DNA of 5,395 nt, from NCBI GenBank assembly GCA_026193555.1, contig JAPHUU010000187.1:1-5395 (forward strand), in the 5' to 3' direction. The DNA is from Rhodanobacter sp. (GTDB lineage Bacteria; Pseudomonadota; Gammaproteobacteria; Xanthomonadales; Rhodanobacteraceae). The notes beneath the pieces are model-generated. The model was not told where the DNA came from and ran no database searches. It saw only the letters and a program-made list of their open reading frames with translations. Position 1 is the first letter of the stretch. Each line of letters starts with the position of its first letter. Of the stretch, positions 1-4,920 are shown one piece after another. The position numbers and the translations under genes were made by a program.

Positions 1-43
1 GATCAATTATCGCCGATGCAGCCCCCTGCAGACAGGAAAGCTC

Positions 44-277
44 ATGCGCAACGCGTTGAATATGCTCGCACGCAGCGTGGCAAGAAAACGCACGACGCCA
101 GCTGACGGCACGCCCGGTTCCAGCTCAGAGCAGTCGCGTCAGCGCGCAACGATCATGCGTGGTCGGCACAGGCCTTGGCGTCGTCGCCCGCCCCCGATTC
201 CAGCTGGTCGAGCAGATCCACCGCACGACGCAGATGGGGAATCACGATCGAGCCGCCGACCACCAGCCCGATGCTGA
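44..277 (+). CDS. Doubtful small ORF, 77 aa, probably not a gene
   Basis: An ATG at 44 is preceded by AGGAAAG (34-40), a fair ribosome binding site at normal spacing, which is the only reason to list it. The product would be very rich in Arg, Pro and Ser, with no recognisable domain, membrane segment or signal peptide. Its last 125 bases lie antisense to the 3' end of the AhpD-like gene, whose reading is far more convincing, and the second half looks like shadow translation of GC-rich DNA. I recognise no family. It could be a short genuine leader or the start of a frameshifted gene, but chance is the simplest explanation. Confidence 0.12.
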   Translation: MRNALNMLARSVARKRTTPADGTPGSSSEQSRQRATIMRGRHRPWRRRPPPIPAGRADPPHDADGESRSSRRPPARC

Positions 278-533
278 ACACCTCGAAGAAGGCATCCCGC
301 GCCACGCCAGCCTCCTTGCACTGGGCGATGTGGTAGCTGATGCAGTCGTCGCAGCGCAGCACCAGAGAAGCCACCAGACCCAGCATCTCCTTCGTTTTCA
401 CATCCAGCGCGCCGGCCTTGTAGGTCTGCGTGTCCAGCGCGAAAAAGCGCCGGACGACCTGATTGTCCTCGGACAGGATGCGTTCGTTCATGCGCTGGCG
501 GAACGCCGTGAATTCGGCAAGACGGTCGCTCAT
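153..533 (-). CDS. AhpD-like carboxymuconolactone decarboxylase-family protein (CxxC thiol protein)
   Basis: This is a 126-aa all-helical protein of the CMD/AhpD superfamily, probably a cytosolic thiol-disulfide or peroxide-defence enzyme rather than a true decarboxylase. The signature CDDCISYH gives Cys61, Cys64 and His68. Glu49 lies exactly 12 residues before Cys61, the same spacing as the catalytic Glu118-Cys130-Cys133-His137 set of mycobacterial AhpD. A Gly/Val-rich helix follows near residues 86-97 (FSIGLVVGGS), typical of the fold. The ATG start is supported by a strong Shine-Dalgarno GGAGGG (540-545 on the minus strand) six bases upstream, inside the end of grxC. Start and upstream stop overlap as ATGA (530-533), so translation is probably coupled to grxC. 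The natural substrate cannot be read from sequence. Family assignment is firm, role is inferred. Confidence 0.88.
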   Translation of the reverse strand: MSDRLAEFTAFRQRMNERILSEDNQVVRRFFALDTQTYKAGALDVKTKEMLGLVASLVLRCDDCISYHIAQCKEAGVARDAFFEVFSIGLVVGGSIVIPHLRRAVDLLDQLESGAGDDAKACADHA

Positions 534-793
534 GCCACGCCCTCCAGCAATTGCGCCAGCTTGCCACTGCGGTTCGCCGCCACCAGATCTTCGTAACCGC
601 CGACCAGCTGGTCGTTGACGAAAATCTGCGGCACCGTACGACGCCCGCCGCTGCGTGCCAGCATGGTGTCGCGTTGCGCCGGATCGGTGTCGATGCGTAT
701 CTCGGTCCACTCCAGACCCTTGGACTTGAGCAGGTTCTTGGCGGCCACGCAGTAGCCACATACCGCGGAGGTATAGACCTCAACCTTGGACAT
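530..793 (-). CDS. grxC: Glutaredoxin 3 (GrxC)
   Basis: An 87-aa single-domain glutaredoxin that reduces protein disulfides and mixed glutathione disulfides in the cytosol using glutathione. It starts with the KVEVYTSAVCGYC strand and active-site loop (Cys13 and Cys16 from the chosen ATG). The cis-proline segment TVPQIFVND and the glutathione-binding GGYEDL turn follow at about residues 53-69. Length and order match E. coli Grx3 (83 aa). The active site is CGYC instead of the usual CPYC, so the central proline is replaced by glycine. The frame could open at a GTG at 796, but the ATG at 793 is preferred because GGAG (802-805 on this strand) then sits eight bases upstream. The stop overlaps the start of the AhpD-like gene. 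It is transcribed divergently from the protease gene. Confidence 0.93.
   Translation of the reverse strand: MSKVEVYTSAVCGYCVAAKNLLKSKGLEWTEIRIDTDPAQRDTMLARSGGRRTVPQIFVNDQLVGGYEDLVAANRSGKLAQLLEGVA
540..545 (-). promoter_or_regulatory. Ribosome binding site of the AhpD-like gene
   Basis: GGAGGG on the minus strand lies within the last codons of grxC, six bases before the ATG at 533. It fixes the start of the second gene and, with the ATGA overlap, supports reinitiation or coupled translation. Confidence 0.75.
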
Positions 794-801
794 CACGACG
801 A

Positions 802-805
802 CTCC
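802..805 (-). promoter_or_regulatory. Ribosome binding site of grxC
   Basis: GGAG on the minus strand ends eight bases before the ATG at 793 and only five before the GTG at 796. This decides for the ATG as the start of glutaredoxin. Confidence 0.6.
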
Positions 806-882
806 GGACTTTGTTGAATGAGCGGCACCGAGATGGGGCCAACAGCTGCCAACTCAAGGAGTGAACCGACACGGTTGTTGAC

Positions 883-903
883 GGTCACAGTGCTATTGTC
901 ACC
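883..903. repeat. Imperfect 21-bp dyad in the divergent grxC/bepA intergenic region
   Basis: GGTCACA (883-889) and TGTCACC (897-903) form an inverted repeat with six of seven positions pairing across a 7-bp spacer. It overlaps the candidate extended -10 of bepA and ends five bases before its start codon. The position suits a repressor or dual regulator site between divergent genes. The same bases can also be read as a direct repeat of GTCAC at 14-bp spacing. No regulator can be named from the sequence. Confidence 0.35.
891..899 (+). promoter_or_regulatory. Candidate extended -10 promoter of bepA
   Basis: TGCTATTGT matches the extended -10 form TGn followed by a hexamer, with four of six matches to TATAAT. 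No good -35 lies at 16-18 bp; TTGACG at 878-883 is too close. A transcript from here would begin at about 906-909, at or just before the bepA ATG, so the mRNA would be leaderless or nearly so. That agrees with the absence of a Shine-Dalgarno sequence. Confidence 0.35.
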
Positions 904-908
904 TACCT

Positions 909-2585
909 ATGACCATGGCACCACGACTCCCCGTACGCCGCCTGCTGGCCGTCCTGATTACCGCCGGACTGGCGTTCGCCGCTGGCGCGCAGGAAGACAT
1001 CCGCCTGCCGGATCTGGGCAGCTCGGCCAATGCACTGATCTCCCCGCAGGAAGCACAGGACTATGGCGCGTCCATGCTGCGCCAGATGCGGGCGCTGAAC
1101 ATGGTGGTCGACGACCCTCTGCTCGATGACTACATCAATGACCTGGGTTACCGGCTGGTCGCCAACTGCGACAAGCCGAAGGATCATTTCGCGTTCTTCA
1201 TCGTCAAGGACCCGGACATCAATGCGTTCGCCGCCCCGGGCGGTTATGTCGCGGTCAACTCGGGCTTGATCACAATTACCCAAAACGAGAGCGAGCTGGC
1301 CGGTGTGATCGCCCACGAGATCGGCCACATCACGCAAAACCACCTGCAGCGCGCGTTCGAGGATTCGAAGAAGGATGCGCCGCTGATGGCGCTGGTGTTG
1401 CTGGGCGCGATCGCCGCTGGCGCCAGCAGCCACAACGGCGACGCACCCATGGCGGTGCTCGCCGGCGGTCAGGGGCTGATTGCGCAGAAATCGATCAACT
1501 TCACCCGCAAGGATGAAATCGAGGCCGACCGTGTCGGTATCCAGACCCTGGCCAATGCGGGCTTTGATCCGAATGCAATGGCCGGCTTCTTCCAGCGCAT
1601 GGAAGACGTCATGAGCGCCAACTCCGGTGGCGAATCGGTGCCGAGCTTCCTGCAGACCCACCCGGTCACCACCGAGCGGATCAGCGACGCCAAGTCACGG
1701 GCGGGCGCGCTGATCGCGGCCCGGAAACTGCATCCGGGAACCGCCAGCCTTGATCGGACCCAATGGGAGAAGATCATGGCACCCATTCCGTTCGTCAAGG
1801 ATCCCGCCACGCTGAGCCGGATTGCCGCCACAGGCGATCACCTGAGCACCTGGGCGCTGATGCGCGAACGGGTGCGCGTACTGTCAGGTGACGCACCTCG
1901 TTTGGCCACCTACTATGCGTCCAACCTGAAAAACCAGCATGGCTTCGACACGGCATCGAACCGCTATGGCTACGCTCTGGCACTCTCCAGCAGCGGTCGC
2001 GGCGCACTGGCGATCGAGCAGTTGCTGCCGCTGCTGAAATCCCATCCCGACAATCTGATTCTCAAGCTGGCGCTGGCCGATGCGCGTCTGCAGGCCGGCC
2101 AGCGCGCCGCGGCGTTGGCGATCTACGCTCAGCTCAATACCCAGTCACCACGCAATCGGGCGGTGGCGTTGGCCTATGCGATGGCGCTCACCATCGGTGA
2201 CGACAAGTCCCAGGCCCGCTTGGCGGCCAGCCTGCTGCAGCCATTGCTCGACAAGGCGGTCGAGCCGGCAATCTACAGTGCCTACGCCCGCGCCAGCGAC
2301 AAGGCGGGCAACAGCGTCCTTGCCGGCGAGGCATTCGCCGATGCCAGCTATTATTCCGGTCGGCCGTTTGATGCGATGGAGCAGCTCAAGCGACTGCTCA
2401 AGCGCGATGATGTGGATTACTACGCACGCGTACGCATCCAGGCGCGCATCACCGAATTGACCCCGCTGGTGCTGGAACTGCACAAGCGCAGGGTGAAAAC
2501 CGACGACAACCCGGACGGGCGGCAACAGATGCAGCAAGGTGACGCCTGCAGTGGGAGACTGTGTTTCGGCATTGGTGCGGGCTAG
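909..2585 (+). CDS. bepA: Periplasmic M48 metalloprotease with TPR domain, BepA (YfgC) type
   Basis: A 558-aa exported zinc protease/chaperone of the outer-membrane quality-control type; E. coli BepA (487 aa) helps LptD assembly and degrades stalled LptD/BamA. Residues 1-27 form a signal peptide (RR near residue 10, hydrophobic core, AGA cleavage site before Q28). The M48 domain covers about 45-275. Zinc motif HEIGH lies at 136-140, the same numbers as in E. coli BepA, and the downstream EIEAD supplies Glu203 and Asp207. His251 in FLQTHP fits the regulatory histidine switch of BepA (His246). A helical TPR-like region runs from about 345 to 515. The C-terminal tail is longer than in E. coli and carries Cys547 and Cys552. 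Start at ATG 909 is chosen for the intact signal peptide; there is no clear ribosome binding site, and an ATG at 915 is nearly equivalent. It is divergent from grxC and probably transcribed alone. LoiP/YcaL are less likely because they lack TPRs. Confidence 0.85.
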   Translation: MTMAPRLPVRRLLAVLITAGLAFAAGAQEDIRLPDLGSSANALISPQEAQDYGASMLRQMRALNMVVDDPLLDDYINDLGYRLVANCDKPKDHFAFFIVKDPDINAFAAPGGYVAVNSGLITITQNESELAGVIAHEIGHITQNHLQRAFEDSKKDAPLMALVLLGAIAAGASSHNGDAPMAVLAGGQGLIAQKSINFTRKDEIEADRVGIQTLANAGFDPNAMAGFFQRMEDVMSANSGGESVPSFLQTHPVTTERISDAKSRAGALIAARKLHPGTASLDRTQWEKIMAPIPFVKDPATLSRIAATGDHLSTWALMRERVRVLSGDAPRLATYYASNLKNQHGFDTASNRYGYALALSSSGRGALAIEQLLPLLKSHPDNLILKLALADARLQAGQRAAALAIYAQLNTQSPRNRAVALAYAMALTIGDDKSQARLAASLLQPLLDKAVEPAIYSAYARASDKAGNSVLAGEAFADASYYSGRPFDAMEQLKRLLKRDDVDYYARVRIQARITELTPLVLELHKRRVKTDDNPDGRQQMQQGDACSGRLCFGIGAG

Positions 2586-2718
2586 GCGCCGCGGCATACA
2601 AGGCGCACCTCAGACAAGACCCGGCATTGCCCAGCCACCTTGGCCAGCCCGCGCTGCGCGCGGCGACCACCCGGCAGGATCGCGATCTCTCATGACCATA
2701 CCCAGCGGCCTCGCCCCC

Positions 2719-2736
2719 TTTCCACCCAACTGTCAT
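2719..2736 (+). promoter_or_regulatory. Candidate Pho box upstream of phoB
   Basis: TTTCCAC-CCAA-CTGTCAT resembles the 18-bp Pho box (two 7-bp units 11 bp apart). The second unit matches the CTGTCAY consensus exactly; the first is weak, but the first unit of the E. coli phoB box is also divergent. By my count 12 of 18 positions fit the consensus. A further weak unit, AGGTAAC, follows 11 bp on (2741-2747). The site lies 68 bp before the phoB start, as expected for autoregulation by phosphorylated PhoB. Confidence 0.45.
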
Positions 2737-2743
2737 CGGCAGG

Positions 2744-2749
2744 TAACAT
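2744..2749 (+). promoter_or_regulatory. Possible -10 element of phoB
   Basis: TAACAT matches TATAAT at four of six positions and starts seven bases after the candidate Pho box, which would replace a -35. It overlaps the weak third Pho unit. The transcript would start near 2756 and have a leader of about 50 bases. Confidence 0.25.
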
Positions 2750-2754
2750 TCATC

Positions 2755-2772
2755 CGCTGCAATCGCTGCAAT
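2755..2772 (+). repeat. Two tandem copies of CGCTGCAAT before phoB
   Basis: A perfect 9-bp direct repeat (2755-2763 and 2764-2772) sits between the possible -10 and the start of phoB. It may be a protein-binding site, part of the 5' leader, or a simple duplication. Confidence 0.55.
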
Positions 2773-2804
2773 ACCTTCGTCACAAGCCACCGGCGGAACA
2801 TCGA

Positions 2805-3494
2805 GTGCACAAACGCATCCTGATCGTTGAAGACGAGACCTCGATTCGCGAGATGATCGCGTTTGCCCTGCGCAAGGCCGGCATGGAAGCGATGCAGGCG
2901 GCCGATGCGCGCGCCGCCCAACTGGCCATTGCCGAGCAGGTGCCGGACCTGATCCTGCTCGACTGGATGTTGCCCGGAACCAGCGGACTCGAGCTGGCGC
3001 GTCGTCTGCGCAAGGAAGAGCTCAGCCGCGAAATTCCGATCATCATGCTCACCGCCCGCGGTGAGGAGATGGATCGCGTCAACGGACTGGAAGCCGGCGT
3101 CGACGATTACGTGGTCAAGCCGTTTTCCACCCGCGAGCTGATCGCCCGGATCAAGGCCGTACTGCGCCGCAGCCAGGGCGACGACGGCTCCGGCATGGTC
3201 GAGATGGGCGGGCTGCGCATCGACGGTCCGGCACACCGGGTGTTTGCCGGTGAGGATGCCGTGCCGATCGGCCCGACCGAATACCGCCTGCTGTATTTCT
3301 TCATGACCCACCCGGAGCGCGTGTACTCGCGCACCCAGCTGCTGGATCATGTCTGGGGCGGCAGCGTGTATGTGGAAGAGCGCACGGTCGACGTGCACAT
3401 CCGGCGCCTGCGCAAGACGCTCGAGCCCTGGAAGCTGGACAACATGGTGCAGACCGTACGTGGCACCGGCTACCGGTTCTCGATGAGTGCCTGA
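2805..3494 (+). CDS. phoB: Phosphate regulon response regulator PhoB
   Basis: A cytosolic OmpR/PhoB-family transcription factor that activates phosphate-starvation genes when phosphorylated by PhoR. From the GTG start it is 229 aa, the same length as E. coli PhoB. The receiver domain (about 1-120) has the acidic pair Glu9/Asp10, phospho-acceptor Asp53 in LLDWMLPG, Thr83 in MLTAR and Lys105 in VVKPF, with numbering identical to E. coli. The winged-helix DNA-binding domain (about 131-227) holds the recognition helix in [15 protein letters not shown] and the closing wing [12 protein letters not shown], nearly identical to E. coli PhoB; this separates it from other OmpR-type regulators. The frame is open further upstream, but only GTG 2805 gives the family N-terminus; a weak GGA (2795-2797) lies seven bases before it. 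phoR follows after 103 bp. Confidence 0.96.
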   Translation: MHKRILIVEDETSIREMIAFALRKAGMEAMQAADARAAQLAIAEQVPDLILLDWMLPGTSGLELARRLRKEELSREIPIIMLTARGEEMDRVNGLEAGVDDYVVKPFSTRELIARIKAVLRRSQGDDGSGMVEMGGLRIDGPAHRVFAGEDAVPIGPTEYRLLYFFMTHPERVYSRTQLLDHVWGGSVYVEERTVDVHIRRLRKTLEPWKLDNMVQTVRGTGYRFSMSA

Positions 3495-3496
3495 AT

Positions 3497-3539
3497 TGCC
3501 GGAACCGACGACGATTCCCGCCGTAGCCTGCCGGAATCG
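3497..3539 (+). repeat. 11-bp direct repeat in the phoB-phoR spacer
   Basis: TGCCGGAACCG (3497-3507) and TGCCGGAATCG (3529-3539) differ at one base and are 32 bp apart, about three helical turns. The second copy is shared with the right arm of the stem-loop. Function unknown. Confidence 0.4.
3512..3539 (+). repeat. Stem-loop in the phoB-phoR spacer
   Basis: CGATTCC (3512-3518) and GGAATCG (3533-3539) are perfect complements separated by 14 bases; two more pairs can form inside after one mismatch. It lies 17 bases after the phoB stop. No T-run follows, so it is not a standard intrinsic terminator. It could stabilise or process the phoBR transcript, or be a protein-binding dyad. Confidence 0.45.
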
Positions 3540-3597
3540 CGATGTGGCGTCCGGATAGCATAGGCTTGTCTCCACACAGATTGCCCCAGACCACTCG

Positions 3598-4863
3598 ATG
3601 CGCACCGCTGCCACAATCTGGCGACTGCCAGTACTGCTCGCTACCGCCCTCGGCATCGGCGCTGCACTGGGCTGGTGGGTGGGCGGCCACTTGATCACCG
3701 GTGTGGCGCTGGTCGCGGTAGCGGAAGTTGTCTTGTTGCTGACTCGAATCGGTCATCAAACGCCGTCCATGATGCCGGCACCAGCTACTGCCAGCGCTCT
3801 GCCCCATGACCGTTTCATGACACGTACCCGCCGTATCGCCTCCAGCTTGCGTGACCTGCGCAACGCGGCCAGCCGACTCCCGGATGCAGTGGTGCTGCTC
3901 GATCAGGACCTGCAGGTACGCTGGTTCAACCACGCCGCCGAAGATCTGCTCGGCCTGCACCGCCCCCGTGACCGCGGCGTACTGCTGCAGCAGCGGTTTG
4001 CCCATTCGGATCTGTCCGACTGGCTGCGCGATGGCGCGCTGGAACCACTCAATGACGTTGCCGCACCGGGCCAGCCGGGCAGCCAGCTCAATGTCAGCCT
4101 GCTGCCATTCGGTCGCCGACAGCATCTGCTGCTGGCCCGGGACATCAGCCATCTCAACCGGCTCGAACAGGTCCGGCGCGACTTTGTCGCCAATGTCTCG
4201 CATGAGCTGCGCACGCCGCTGACGGTGATCCATGGCTATCTCGAATTGCTTGATCCGGAGGACGTGCCCGAGCTGGCCTCGGTACTGGGCGAGATGCGTC
4301 TGCAGTCGAAGCGTATGGGGCAGATCGTCGAGGATCTGCTCACCTTGTCACGTCTGGAAACCCAGCATGACGTCGTCGACGAACGGGTTCCGATGGCTGC
4401 CCTGCTCGCCACCGTGCGCAAGGAGGCGGAGGCACTGAGTCAGGGCCGTCACCAGATCACGCTGGAAGCGGGCACCCATGCCGATCTGCTCGGCTCGCCC
4501 AAGGACCTGCACAGCGCTCTGTCGAACCTGGTCAGCAACGCGGTGCGCTACACCCCGGCGGGCGGCAGCATCACGATCCGCTGGCGGCAGACATCAGACG
4601 GTGCGGTCTACTCGGTCACGGATACCGGCTTCGGCATTCCCGCCAGCCATCTGTCGCGACTGACCGAGCGCTTCTACCGGGTGTCCTCCAGCCGCTCGCG
4701 CGACAGCGGCGGCACCGGACTGGGCCTGTCGATCGTCAAGCATGTGCTGAGCCTGCACCAGGCGCAGCTGCAGATCGACAGCACGCCGGGCGTGGGTTCC
4801 ACCTTTGCCTGCCATTTCGGATCCACCCGTGTATTGGCGCCTGCCACCAGAGTAGAAAGCTGA
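3598..4863 (+). CDS. phoR: Phosphate regulon sensor histidine kinase PhoR
   Basis: A 421-aa inner-membrane kinase that phosphorylates PhoB under phosphate starvation and dephosphorylates it otherwise; E. coli PhoR is 431 aa. Two closely spaced hydrophobic segments (about 8-28 and 33-49) leave almost no periplasmic loop, as expected for PhoR, which senses through Pst/PhoU. A PAS-like domain follows (about 88-185, with LPDAVVLLDQDLQVRWFNHAAEDLLG). The HisKA domain carries His202 in VSHELRTPLTVIHGYLELL. The ATPase domain has the N box LSNLVSNAVRYTP (308-320), G1 DTGFGIP (342-348), F box TERFYRV (356-362) and G2 GGTGLGLSIVKH (371-382), so it looks catalytically complete. Start ATG 3598 fits the N-terminus but has no visible Shine-Dalgarno. 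It lies 103 bp after phoB and 53 bp before ppk, on the same strand. No clear promoter is visible in the phoB-phoR spacer, so co-transcription is likely. Confidence 0.95.
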   Translation: MRTAATIWRLPVLLATALGIGAALGWWVGGHLITGVALVAVAEVVLLLTRIGHQTPSMMPAPATASALPHDRFMTRTRRIASSLRDLRNAASRLPDAVVLLDQDLQVRWFNHAAEDLLGLHRPRDRGVLLQQRFAHSDLSDWLRDGALEPLNDVAAPGQPGSQLNVSLLPFGRRQHLLLARDISHLNRLEQVRRDFVANVSHELRTPLTVIHGYLELLDPEDVPELASVLGEMRLQSKRMGQIVEDLLTLSRLETQHDVVDERVPMAALLATVRKEAEALSQGRHQITLEAGTHADLLGSPKDLHSALSNLVSNAVRYTPAGGSITIRWRQTSDGAVYSVTDTGFGIPASHLSRLTERFYRVSSSRSRDSGGTGLGLSIVKHVLSLHQAQLQIDSTPGVGSTFACHFGSTRVLAPATRVES

Positions 4864-4897
4864 CGCGTTCGCCCGGCTGGCGTTTCCTTGCTCCGCG

Positions 4898-4920
4898 CCA
4901 TGCGCCAGAATGGCGCATGG
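4898..4920 (+). promoter_or_regulatory. Perfect hairpin enclosing the ppk start codon
   Basis: CCATGCGCCA (4898-4907) and TGGCGCATGG (4911-4920) are fully complementary over 10 bp, with the 3-base loop GAA. The ppk ATG (4917-4919) is inside the right arm. As RNA this would hide the start codon in a GC-rich stem; as DNA it is a 23-bp palindromic site at the gene start. No Shine-Dalgarno is visible before the ATG. The structure is seen directly, the regulatory role is inferred. It has no T-run and is not an intrinsic terminator of phoR. Confidence 0.5.

Larger units (their letters stand above)
2586..2804. other. bepA-phoB intergenic region
   Basis: This 219-bp gap holds no convincing gene. Open frames crossing it are unsupported extensions. 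A perfect 6-bp inverted repeat (CCGCGC at 2649-2654, GCGCGG at 2658-2663, 3-base spacer) could fold but has no T-run, so I see no intrinsic terminator for bepA. The right half holds the candidate phoB control elements listed separately. Confidence 0.6.

Noticed and set aside
6..11. GATAAT on the minus strand as a -10 for a gene beyond the left edge
   Set aside because: No matching -35 at 17 bp and the gene it would serve is not in the window.
17..30. TGCAG/CTGCA inverted repeat near the left edge
   Set aside because: A 5-bp stem around CCCC with no T-run or gene context; too short to call.
97..109. Possible terminator after the AhpD-like gene (GCC/GGC stem followed by TTTTC on the minus strand)
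   Set aside because: The stem is only three pairs long and the T-run is several bases away; not a credible terminator.
903..1661. 252-aa open frame on the minus strand opposite bepA
   Set aside because: It is an antisense shadow of a clear M48 protease gene in GC-rich DNA; no domain and no credible start.
2649..2663. CCGCGC/GCGCGG hairpin as a terminator of bepA
   Set aside because: Only a 3-nt loop and no T-run after it; expected by chance in such GC-rich sequence.
2640..2804. 55-codon N-terminal extension of phoB
   Set aside because: The frame is open but would begin at TTG and add non-homologous sequence; the GTG at 2805 gives exactly the family length and N-terminus.
3556..3561. TAGCAT as a -10 for a separate phoR promoter
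   Set aside because: Only a minimal match to TATAAT, and no -35-like sequence at proper distance.
2733..3698. 321-aa open frame on the minus strand opposite phoB
   Set aside because: Antisense shadow of phoB, His/Gln/Ala-rich with no family features.
3301..4233. 310-aa open frame on the minus strand opposite phoB and phoR
   Set aside because: It spans two well-supported genes and a spacer in antisense; composition is typical of shadow translation.
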